Assembly (NCBI RefSeq): GCF_030010375.1
Contig: NZ_JASCRY010000001.1
Span: forward strand, 682,001-746,000
Source of the DNA: Flavobacterium yafengii
GTDB taxonomy: Bacteria > Bacteroidota > Bacteroidia > Flavobacteriales > Flavobacteriaceae
Direction of reading: 5' to 3'
DNA length: 64,000 bases
Positions 1 to 6,990 of the stretch are shown in pieces. The first letter of the stretch is position 1, and each line of letters starts with the position of its first letter. Under the pieces are notes generated by a model that worked only from the letters and a program-made list of their open reading frames with translations, searched no databases and had not been told where the DNA came from. A program made the translations under genes and the position numbers.

Positions 1-14
1 AAAAAAAGCGTACA

Positions 15-218
15 ATGAAGAATAGACTAAAAGTAGAACGCGCCATTTTAAATTTAACCCAAGAGGAATTAGCGGAGAAAATAGGCGTTTCTAGACAAAC
101 AATAAATTCAATTGAAACCAATCGCTTTGTTCCATCAACAGTTCTGGCGTTAAAATTATCAAGGTTGTTTGGAAAATCAGTTAATGATTTTTTCGAGCTA
201 GATAATGATGATAAATAA
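15..218 (+). CDS. XRE-family helix-turn-helix transcriptional regulator (YgzD-like)
   Basis: This is a 67-residue protein that is almost entirely one Cro/C1-type helix-turn-helix. The motif runs from about Leu14 to Glu34, with TQEELAEKIGVSRQT as its helix-turn-helix core and SIETNRFVPS after the recognition helix. It has no effector domain, so it probably acts as a small DNA-binding dimer. Family members of this size often follow a small membrane protein gene, but that side lies outside the window. The ATG at 15 is preceded by an A-rich stretch and is the only sensible start. The target genes cannot be deduced from the sequence. Confidence 0.85.
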   Translation: MKNRLKVERAILNLTQEELAEKIGVSRQTINSIETNRFVPSTVLALKLSRLFGKSVNDFFELDNDDK

Positions 219-361
219 GGGTTAAATACTTTAATTTTATAAAAAATTCTATTGAATACAAAGTCTTTAAAAACAAAATTATTTTGGAAAATTCAATATA
301 AATTAAAATTGAAGAAACCAAAACTGCTGGACGTTTTGAAGGAGGTTATCGCTTAAGATAG
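219..361 (+). pseudogene. Possible decayed coding remnant downstream of the XRE regulator
   Basis: Directly after the regulator, one frame stays open for about 27 codons, hits a TAA at 299-301, and then reads on for 19 codons to a TAG at 359-361. The second piece (302-358) encodes IEETKTAGRFEGGYRLR, whose composition looks more like real protein than like AT-rich noise. The piece before the TAA lacks a convincing start. I do not recognise the family. It could be a nonsense-mutated gene end or chance. Apart from this, the stretch from 219 to 485 holds only AT-rich sequence and the ileS promoter region. Confidence 0.2.
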
Positions 362-453
362 AATGTTGTCGGACTTATTATGAATTTTATCGAATTCTCT
401 AATCAAATTTGTCTATTTTCTCTCATCTTTTCTTTCTTTTATTCAAAATTCCT

Positions 454-461
454 TACTTTCG
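454..461 (+). promoter_or_regulatory. Putative -7 element of the ileS promoter
   Basis: TACTTTCG lies 24 nt before the ileS ATG and matches the Bacteroidota TAnnTTTG box at seven of eight positions. No clear TTG sits about 20 nt upstream, so this is a moderate call. Confidence 0.35.
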
Positions 462-485
462 CACCTCGATTTAGAAAAGGATAAA

Positions 486-3400
486 ATGAGCACAAAATTT
501 ACTGAATACAAAGGACTTGACTTACCAACTGTGGCGTCAGAAGTTCTGGATTTTTGGAAGAAAGAAAATATATTCGAGAAAAGCGTAACCACTCGTGAAG
601 GAAACCCACCATTCGTATTTTTTGAAGGTCCGCCTTCGGCAAATGGATTGCCTGGAATTCACCACGTAATGGCGCGTGCGATTAAAGATATTTTTTGCAG
701 ATATAAAACTCAAAAAGGGTTCCAAGTAAAGCGTAAAGCGGGCTGGGATACTCATGGTTTGCCTGTGGAATTAGGTACTGAAAAAGAATTAGGAATCACC
801 AAAGAAGATATTGGAAAAACGATTTCCATCGAAGAATACAACGAAGCGTGTAAAAAAACCGTGATGCGTTATACGGATGTATGGAATGATTTGACCGAAA
901 AAATGGGGTATTGGGTTGATATGGAAGATCCGTATGTGACCTACAAATCCAAATATATGGAAACGGTTTGGTGGATTTTGAAACAAATCTACAACAAGGA
1001 TTTGATGTACAAAGGCTACACTATTCAGCCGTATTCTCCAAAAGCAGGAACAGGATTGTCTTCTCACGAAGTGAACCAACCGGGAAGTTACCGTGATGTA
1101 ACGGATACGACAGTTGTGGCACAATTTAAAGTGATTGATGCTCACAAAGAATTGTTGTTCTCTAAGTTTTACGACTATATCAGTTCTAATAATTTACTGC
1201 ATTATAAGTTAAAAGCTTTGGATTTAGACGAAGTCTTTATCTTGGCTTGGACTACTACACCTTGGACATTGCCAAGTAATACCGCTTTGACTGTAGGTCC
1301 AAAAATTGAATATGCTTTAGTAAAAACGTTCAATCAATATACATTTCGTCCGGCAACATTGATTTTGGCTAAGAATTTAGTTGGAAAACAATTCGGAAAA
1401 GGTTTCTTCGAAAGTACAGAACCTGCTGATTTTGAAAATTTCAAAGAAGACGACAAGAAAATTCCATATCAAATCCTTGCTGAATGCAAAGGAGCTGATT
1501 TGGTTGACATTCGTTACGAACAATTATTGCCATTTGTTTTACCATACCAAAATCCAGAAGATGCTTTTAGAGTAATTTCAGGGGATTTTGTAACTACCGA
1601 AGATGGAACAGGAATTGTGCATACGGCGCCAACATTTGGTGCTGATGATGCCAAAGTAGCTAAAGAAGCTACGCCAGAGATTCCGCCAATGTTAGTTCTG
1701 GATGAAAATGGAACTCCGGTTCCGTTAGTAGATTTACAAGGAAAATTCACTTCGCATGTGGGGGAATATGCCGGTAAATATGTGAAAAATGAATATTATA
1801 ACGAAGGTGAAGCACCGGAACGTTCTGTAGATGTTGAAATCGCCATTCGATTAAAAGAAGAAAATAGAGCGTTTAAAGTAGAGAAATATGTCCACAGTTA
1901 CCCACATTGTTGGAGAACAGACAAGCCTATTTTATATTATCCTTTGGATTCCTGGTTTATAAAAATCTCTGAAGTTAAAGACAGAATGTTCGACTTGAAC
2001 GAAACCATCAACTGGAAGCCAAAAGCAACCGGAGAAGGACGTTTTGGAAATTGGTTGAAAAATGCCAATGACTGGAATTTATCTCGTTCTCGTTTTTGGG
2101 GAATTCCATTGCCAATTTGGAGAACCGAAGACAAACAAGAAGAAATCTTAATAGGTTCTGTTGAAGAATTATACAACGAAATTGAAAAATCCATCGCTGC
2201 TGGTTTCCAAAAAGAAAATCCTTTCAAAGGGTTCGAAATTGGAAATATGGCGGAAACGAATTATGATTTAGTTGATTTACATAAAAATGTAGTCGATGAA
2301 ATCACATTAGTTTCTGCTTCTGGCAAACCGATGACGCGTGAAACGGACTTGATTGATGTTTGGTTTGATTCGGGTTCCATGCCGTATGCACAATGGCATT
2401 ATCCTTTTGAAAACAAAGATAAAATTGACGAAAATAAAGATTTCCCTGCGGATTTCATCGCAGAAGGTGTCGATCAAACCCGTGGTTGGTTTTATACGTT
2501 GCACGCTATTGGAACATTAGTTTTTGATAAAGTTGCCTATAAAAATGTAGTTTCAAACGGATTGGTTTTAGACAAAAATGGACAAAAAATGTCCAAACGT
2601 TTAGGAAATGCAGCAGATCCATTCGAAACATTAAAAGAATATGGTCCTGATGCGACGCGTTGGTACATGATATCCAATGCGAATCCTTGGGACAACTTGA
2701 AATTTGACTTAGAAGGAATTGCTGAGGTGCGCAGAAAATTCTTCGGAACCTTGTACAACACGTATTCGTTCTTTAGTTTGTATGCGAATATTGATGGTTT
2801 CAAATTTGAAGAAGCGGAAATTCCGTTAAACGAAAGACCGGAAATAGATCAATGGATCATGTCAGAATTGAACACCTTGATAAAAGATGTTGATAGCTAT
2901 TATGCGGATTATGAACCAACGAAAGCAGCTCGTGCAATCTCTGAATTTGTACAGGAAAACTTGAGTAACTGGTACGTTCGTTTGTGCAGGAGACGCTTCT
3001 GGAAAGGGGAATATGCACAAGACAAAATTGCGGCGTATCAAACTTTATATACCTGTTTGTTAACCATAAGTAAACTAGGTGCGCCAATCGCTCCGTTCTT
3101 TATGGACAAACTTTACAGAGACTTAACTTTAGCAACACAGTCGGAAAAATATGACAGTGTACATTTGGCGGAGTTTCCAATTTCGGTTGAAAACTATGTT
3201 AATAAAATGTTAGAGAGCAAAATGCAGAAAGCACAAACCATTTCATCATTGGTTTTATCACTCCGAAAAAAGGAAATGATAAAGGTACGCCAACCGTTGC
3301 AAAAGGTAATGATTCCAGTACTTGACGACAATCAAAGAGCTGAAATTGAGGCTATTTCTGACCTTATAAAAGCAGAGGTAAACGTGAAAGAAATCGTACT

Positions 3401-3944
3401 TTTGGACGATGCTTCCGGTGTTTTAGTGAAACAGATTAAGCCTAATTTTAAGGCGCTCGGACCTCGTTTTGGAAAGGATATGGGCTTGATTTCTAAGGAA
3501 ATACAAGGATTTTCAAAAGAGCAAATTAGTCAATTAGACAAGGAAGGAAGCCTGAATATTGTTATTGCAGGAAATAACGTAATTTTAACTTTAGAAGATG
3601 TAGAAATAACATCACAGGATATTGAAGGTTGGTTAGTAGCCAATTCAAACGGAATAACGGTTGCGCTTGACATTACAATTTCTGAAGAATTAAAACAAGA
3701 AGGAATTTCCAGAGAATTGGTAAACAGAATTCAGAATATCCGTAAAGATTCAGGATTTGAAGTTACCGATAAAATTAAAGTTCAATTGAAAAGGAATGGA
3801 ATTCTAGAAGAGGCGATTCTTAAAAATGAAGCGTATATAAAATCAGAAACATTAACCAGCGATTTGGTTTTTGTGGATGAAATAGAAAACGGTACAGAAA
3901 TTGAGTTTGACGATATAAAAACAATGATATTAATTTCAAAATAA
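486..3944 (+). CDS. ileS: Isoleucine--tRNA ligase, long eukaryote-like type with altered HIGH motif
   Basis: This class Ia synthetase charges tRNA-Ile in the cytoplasm. At 1152 residues it is about 200 longer than the E. coli enzyme, which suits the eukaryote-like IleRS2 group. The ATP-binding HIGH motif near the N-terminus reads PSANGLPGIHH, so residues 57-60 are Gly-Ile-His-His and positions 1 and 3 of HIGH are swapped. KMSKR is intact at residues 701-705. The editing domain lies between them (TTTPWTLPSNTAL, then GTGIVHTAPTFGADD). An anticodon-binding domain and a long C-terminal extension follow. The ATG at 486 lies 24 nt after a -7-like box. The next gene starts 7 nt after the stop, so the two are probably co-transcribed. 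Confidence 0.97.
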   Translation: MSTKFTEYKGLDLPTVASEVLDFWKKENIFEKSVTTREGNPPFVFFEGPPSANGLPGIHHVMARAIKDIFCRYKTQKGFQVKRKAGWDTHGLPVELGTEKELGITKEDIGKTISIEEYNEACKKTVMRYTDVWNDLTEKMGYWVDMEDPYVTYKSKYMETVWWILKQIYNKDLMYKGYTIQPYSPKAGTGLSSHEVNQPGSYRDVTDTTVVAQFKVIDAHKELLFSKFYDYISSNNLLHYKLKALDLDEVFILAWTTTPWTLPSNTALTVGPKIEYALVKTFNQYTFRPATLILAKNLVGKQFGKGFFESTEPADFENFKEDDKKIPYQILAECKGADLVDIRYEQLLPFVLPYQNPEDAFRVISGDFVTTEDGTGIVHTAPTFGADDAKVAKEATPEIPPMLVLDENGTPVPLVDLQGKFTSHVGEYAGKYVKNEYYNEGEAPERSVDVEIAIRLKEENRAFKVEKYVHSYPHCWRTDKPILYYPLDSWFIKISEVKDRMFDLNETINWKPKATGEGRFGNWLKNANDWNLSRSRFWGIPLPIWRTEDKQEEILIGSVEELYNEIEKSIAAGFQKENPFKGFEIGNMAETNYDLVDLHKNVVDEITLVSASGKPMTRETDLIDVWFDSGSMPYAQWHYPFENKDKIDENKDFPADFIAEGVDQTRGWFYTLHAIGTLVFDKVAYKNVVSNGLVLDKNGQKMSKRLGNAADPFETLKEYGPDATRWYMISNANPWDNLKFDLEGIAEVRRKFFGTLYNTYSFFSLYANIDGFKFEEAEIPLNERPEIDQWIMSELNTLIKDVDSYYADYEPTKAARAISEFVQENLSNWYVRLCRRRFWKGEYAQDKIAAYQTLYTCLLTISKLGAPIAPFFMDKLYRDLTLATQSEKYDSVHLAEFPISVENYVNKMLESKMQKAQTISSLVLSLRKKEMIKVRQPLQKVMIPVLDDNQRAEIEAISDLIKAEVNVKEIVLLDDASGVLVKQIKPNFKALGPRFGKDMGLISKEIQGFSKEQISQLDKEGSLNIVIAGNNVILTLEDVEITSQDIEGWLVANSNGITVALDITISEELKQEGISRELVNRIQNIRKDSGFEVTDKIKVQLKRNGILEEAILKNEAYIKSETLTSDLVFVDEIENGTEIEFDDIKTMILISK

Positions 3945-3951
3945 TATAAAG

Positions 3952-4332
3952 ATGGTAGATGAAGCTACAAAATACTCAGAAGCTGATTTAGCAGAGTTCA
4001 AAGAGATAATCCTTAACAAAATTCAAAAAGCACAATTAGATTTAGATTTGATAAAAAGTGCGTATATGAACGACTTAAATAATGGAACTGACGATACTTC
4101 GCCGACATTTAAAGCCTTTGAAGAAGGAAGCGAAACAATGTCTAAAGAAGCAAACTCACAACTGGCGATTCGTCAGGAGAAGTTTATCCGTGATTTGAAA
4201 AATGCACTCTTCCGTGTAGAAAATAAAACTTACGGAGTTTGTAAAGTTACAGGTAAATTAATTGGGAAAGAAAGATTAAAAATCGTTCCTCATGCAACGA
4301 TGAGTATCGAAGCAAAGAACTTGCAACGATAA
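3952..4332 (+). CDS. TraR/DksA-family protein with degenerate zinc finger
   Basis: This is a 126-residue relative of DksA, the RNA polymerase secondary-channel factor that works with ppGpp. Residues 10-90 look like the helical hairpin, with an acidic stretch TDDTSPTFKAFEEGSE at its tip. The C-terminal part (YGVCKVTGKLIGKERLKIVP) aligns with the DksA zinc-finger segment but keeps only one cysteine, Cys97, instead of four. It therefore probably folds without zinc. The gene starts 7 nt after ileS, and a strong terminator follows. Pairing with ileS is common in Flavobacteriaceae as far as I recall. The link to stringent control is inferred from the family only. Confidence 0.85.
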   Translation: MVDEATKYSEADLAEFKEIILNKIQKAQLDLDLIKSAYMNDLNNGTDDTSPTFKAFEEGSETMSKEANSQLAIRQEKFIRDLKNALFRVENKTYGVCKVTGKLIGKERLKIVPHATMSIEAKNLQR

Positions 4333-4350
4333 ACCTCTTGTTAAACAAGA

Positions 4351-4380
4351 TTTAACGCTCCATTGGGAGCGTTTTTTTTG
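4351..4380 (+). terminator. Rho-independent terminator of the ileS operon
   Basis: The inverted repeat AACGCTCC / GGAGCGTT with a 4-nt loop is followed by a run of T residues, 18 nt after the DksA-like stop. Confidence 0.9.
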
Positions 4381-4390
4381 ATTAAATTGT

Positions 4391-4398
4391 TATTTTTG
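4391..4398 (+). promoter_or_regulatory. Putative -7 element of the lspA promoter
   Basis: TATTTTTG matches TAnnTTTG fully and sits 19 nt before the lspA ATG. A spaced TTG is not obvious because the upstream terminator occupies that position. Confidence 0.45.
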
Positions 4399-4417
4399 CG
4401 CCATTAAAATTTATAAA

Positions 4418-5014
4418 ATGTCATTACGAAAAGCGTATCTACTTATTTTTATCTTATTGCTTGTTGATCAAGTTTCTAAAATTTACATTAAAACTAATTT
4501 TATTTTAGGAGAAGAAGTTGAAGTATTCAAATGGTTCAAAATTCTGTTCATTGAAAATGAGGGAATGGCATGGGGAGTCCAAATTCCTGGAATTTATGGA
4601 AAATTATTTTTAACTCTTTTTAGAATCGCCGCTGTTGGTGGAATTGGATATTGGTTGTGGGATTCAGTGAAAAAGAAGAGTTCAGATTATTTAATTGTTG
4701 CGATTTCTTTAATTCTTGTTGGCGCTTTCGGTAATATTATTGATTCTGTTTTTTACGGAGTTATTTTTGACGACAGTCAACAACAATTAGCTACTATGTT
4801 TTCGGATCAACCTTATGGGACTTGGTTTCACGGAAAAGTAGTTGATATGCTTTATTTCCCTTTTTGGCACGGAAATTTACCAAGTTGGTTGCCTATTTGG
4901 GGCGGAAAAGAATTTACTTTTTTCAACGCTATTTTCAATGTTGCCGATATGGCTATTTCTACAGGAGTTGGAATCTTGATTTTTTTCAACAAAAAAGCAT
5001 TTCATCACAATTAG
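4418..5014 (+). CDS. lspA: Lipoprotein signal peptidase (signal peptidase II)
   Basis: This inner-membrane aspartic peptidase removes the signal peptide of prolipoproteins after diacylglyceryl transfer. The protein has 198 residues and four predicted membrane helices (about 5-24, 62-84, 91-112, 170-190). The two catalytic aspartates are Asp109 in GNIID and Asp177 in FNVADMAIS. The loop between helices 3 and 4 (about residues 113-168) is longer than in E. coli, as is usual in Bacteroidota. The ATG at 4418 is close behind a TATTTTTG box, so the gene probably has its own promoter after the ileS terminator. The window encodes several lipobox proteins that are likely substrates. Confidence 0.95.
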   Translation: MSLRKAYLLIFILLLVDQVSKIYIKTNFILGEEVEVFKWFKILFIENEGMAWGVQIPGIYGKLFLTLFRIAAVGGIGYWLWDSVKKKSSDYLIVAISLILVGAFGNIIDSVFYGVIFDDSQQQLATMFSDQPYGTWFHGKVVDMLYFPFWHGNLPSWLPIWGGKEFTFFNAIFNVADMAISTGVGILIFFNKKAFHHN

Positions 5015-5035
5015 ATTTAAGGTTATTCACACTAT

Positions 5036-5075
5036 AAAAAAAGACCTGTTCATTAATTTGAACAGGTCTTTTTCT
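5036..5075. terminator. Bidirectional terminator between lspA and the small lipoprotein gene
   Basis: A 12-bp stem (AAGACCTGTTCA / TGAACAGGTCTT) is flanked by an A run on one side and a T run on the other. It can serve the convergent genes on both strands. Confidence 0.85.
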
Positions 5076-5085
5076 TTTATTGGAT

Positions 5086-5280
5086 TTATTTGTTTTGCCC
5101 AGGAGCATAACGTTTAGCGCTTTTTCCGCCGTATATTTTTTTAGCTTGACCCGGAGGAAGTTTTTTAGCTTTATAAGTTGATCTGCTGGTTCCGGTGTGG
5201 ATGCTACAGTTTGAAAATGAAACTGCAAATAGAATAACCATAACACTTACGGCAAATCTTGAATTTTTAAATGTTCTCAT
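5086..5280 (-). CDS. Small putative lipoprotein, function unknown
   Basis: This 64-residue protein starts with a basic, hydrophobic signal segment (about residues 8-24) ending in SFSNC, a passable lipobox with Cys25. The mature part is short, very basic and repetitive: KKLPPGQAKKIYGGKSAKRYAPGQNK contains two related Pro-Gly-Gln motifs (PPGQAKK and APGQNK). I recall similar short proteins from Flavobacteriaceae but no known function. It ends just before the bidirectional terminator shared with lspA. The overlapping longer frame on the same strand at 4986-5246 lacks a signal peptide and is rejected. Confidence 0.65.
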   Translation of the reverse strand: MRTFKNSRFAVSVMVILFAVSFSNCSIHTGTSRSTYKAKKLPPGQAKKIYGGKSAKRYAPGQNK

Positions 5281-5323
5281 AACTTGATTAGATTTTATCT
5301 GTTGCGAAAGTACGGATTAAAAA

Positions 5324-5890
5324 TTAAAACGAGTGAACTGCATTCGGAGTCACGCAATAGTCCAGTTTTACATCGCCTTCAAAAACATCGGTAATCAATT
5401 CTTCGGGTTCAAAGAAAGACAGCCCAATTTTGATTACATCCGGTTTACATTCTGATAAAAATTTATCGTAAAACCCTTTGCCGTAACCCACGCGATGTCC
5501 TTTTTTGTCAAAAGCCAAAAGTGGTACAAAAACCACATCAATTTTATGCGAAGGAACTTCAATACCGTCTATGGGTTCTGGGATATTGTATGCGTTTTTC
5601 TTGATTCGGGTGTTGTCAGTCAATAGAAAATGAGTCATGTTTCGGGTTTCAAAATCAGCTTTGGAAACAATAATCTCTTTGTCTTTTCCGGATAATAAGT
5701 GAAGAATGAATTCGGTATTGACTTCTTTTTGTTCTGTAATATGTAAGAAAATATGAAAATAAGTTTTCTCCCAAATAGGAAGTGTCAGTATTTTATTGGC
5801 TACAGCCAAACTCATTTCCTCAATTTCATTTTCGGAAAGGGAATTTCGTAAGGCTTTGTATTTTTGTCGTAATGCTGTTTTATTCTTCAT
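5324..5890 (-). CDS. 5-formyltetrahydrofolate cyclo-ligase
   Basis: The enzyme converts 5-formyl-THF to 5,10-methenyl-THF with ATP, returning stored folate to the one-carbon pool. With the chosen start the protein has 188 residues. It shows the N-terminal basic helix (ALRQKYKALRNSLS) and the nucleotide/substrate loop GYGKGFYD at residues 135-142, both typical of the family. I chose the ATG at 5890 because the homologous N-terminus begins just before the ALRQKYKALR helix. The longer version from 5941 would add 17 unrelated residues that lie inside the upstream gene. Even so, it overlaps the end of the M14-family gene by about 11 nt, which suggests translational coupling. Confidence 0.9.
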   Translation of the reverse strand: MKNKTALRQKYKALRNSLSENEIEEMSLAVANKILTLPIWEKTYFHIFLHITEQKEVNTEFILHLLSGKDKEIIVSKADFETRNMTHFLLTDNTRIKKNAYNIPEPIDGIEVPSHKIDVVFVPLLAFDKKGHRVGYGKGFYDKFLSECKPDVIKIGLSFFEPEELITDVFEGDVKLDYCVTPNAVHSF

Positions 5891-6863
5891 CTTCTTCATT
5901 AGTGTTTGACATGTGGTAAATAGCATCGCCTTCGTAAACAATAGGGGAATGATTGGCGTTGATTACGTAACCATCATTTGGCGCTTTGACTTTTCGCTCA
6001 AACTTTCCGTACGGATCTGTTATGGTGGCTAGAATTGTTCCCTTTTTTACAAAATTACCAATAGTATTATAATCGTGCAACAATCCGGAACATTTGGCTC
6101 TGATCCAGCCCGATTTTTCAATATAGATGGAAGGTGATTTTGGTTTGATTACCGTATGTTTGGGATCTAACATGCCAAGGTGAGACAAGAGACGTTTTGC
6201 ACCATTAACTCCTTCATCGGCTACGGAATTATTAATATCCAGTGATTTTCCACCCTCAAAAAGCAGCATTTTTACATTCATTTTTTCACTGGAGCTTCTG
6301 AAAGAACCTGAAATGTTTTTGGAATACAACGTAAATGGAGCATTAAAAACATCAGCCAATATTTTTAACGGTTCATTGTTCTGGGTAAGACGAATTTGCG
6401 GTGCATTGAAACGGCTGGCGCCACCGGCATGAAAGTCAACAGCATATTGTACAATTGGCATAATTTCCGTTAAAATATGAAAGGCAAACCTGCTGGCTAA
6501 AGAACCTGTTTTGCTTCCTGGGAAAACTCTATTTAAATCCCTGCCATCGGGAAATTCTCTGGATTTATTGACAAATCCATATACGTTTATGATAGGAATA
6601 CAAATGATTGTACCTTTTTTGGGTCGGTTTATTTTCTTACTGATAAGTTGCCGAACGATTTCCACTCCATTAATTTCATCTCCATGAATTCCTGCTGAGA
6701 AAAGCACCACGGGACCATCAATTTTAGATCGTCTTACAATAACGGGGATGTTCAGTTTTGTAGTGGTGTGTAATCTGGCAATTTCGACATTGATGGTTTT
6801 ACTCTCGCCGGGAATAATGCTTTCGCCGAAAATTACGATTGGTGTGGTATTGGTTTTTATCAT
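5880..6863 (-). CDS. Succinylglutamate desuccinylase/aspartoacylase family zinc hydrolase (M14-like)
   Basis: This 327-residue protein belongs to the AstE/AspA branch of M14 carboxypeptidase-like hydrolases. The zinc motif is GIHGDE (His60, Glu63) and a third ligand is likely His145 in DFHAGG. FPDGRDLNRVFPG is the conserved substrate-binding Arg/Asn segment. A C-terminal beta-rich domain follows from about residue 235. The substrate is not known; with no arginine-degradation genes nearby, AstE itself is unlikely. The 3' end overlaps the folate cyclo-ligase gene, so the two form an operon divergent from uvrC. Confidence 0.85.
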   Translation of the reverse strand: MIKTNTTPIVIFGESIIPGESKTINVEIARLHTTTKLNIPVIVRRSKIDGPVVLFSAGIHGDEINGVEIVRQLISKKINRPKKGTIICIPIINVYGFVNKSREFPDGRDLNRVFPGSKTGSLASRFAFHILTEIMPIVQYAVDFHAGGASRFNAPQIRLTQNNEPLKILADVFNAPFTLYSKNISGSFRSSSEKMNVKMLLFEGGKSLDINNSVADEGVNGAKRLLSHLGMLDPKHTVIKPKSPSIYIEKSGWIRAKCSGLLHDYNTIGNFVKKGTILATITDPYGKFERKVKAPNDGYVINANHSPIVYEGDAIYHMSNTNEEDEE

Positions 6864-6954
6864 AGGTTCTTGAAAAGATAAAAATAACGATAATAACGAA
6901 TTAGAAACTAAAATTCTGATAAAAATTTAGCCAGAAAGATTTCAAGAGTATTGA

Positions 6955-6986
6955 TTTGTATTTCGGGATTTTACAGATTAACTTTG
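6955..6986 (+). promoter_or_regulatory. Promoter of uvrC (TTTG-N20-TAACTTTG)
   Basis: TTTG at 6955-6958 and TAACTTTG at 6979-6986 have 20 nt between them, a full match to the Flavobacterium consensus. The predicted start site falls at or within a few bases of the uvrC ATG (6991), which implies a leaderless transcript. Confidence 0.65.
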
Positions 6987-6990
6987 TTAC

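Noticed and set aside
4986..5246. An 86-codon minus-strand frame after lspA
   Set aside because: It crosses the bidirectional terminator and overlaps the better-supported small lipoprotein gene in another frame.
5324..5941. Longer start for 5-formyltetrahydrofolate cyclo-ligase at 5941
   Set aside because: The extra 17 residues lie inside the upstream M14-family gene and do not resemble the family's N-terminus.
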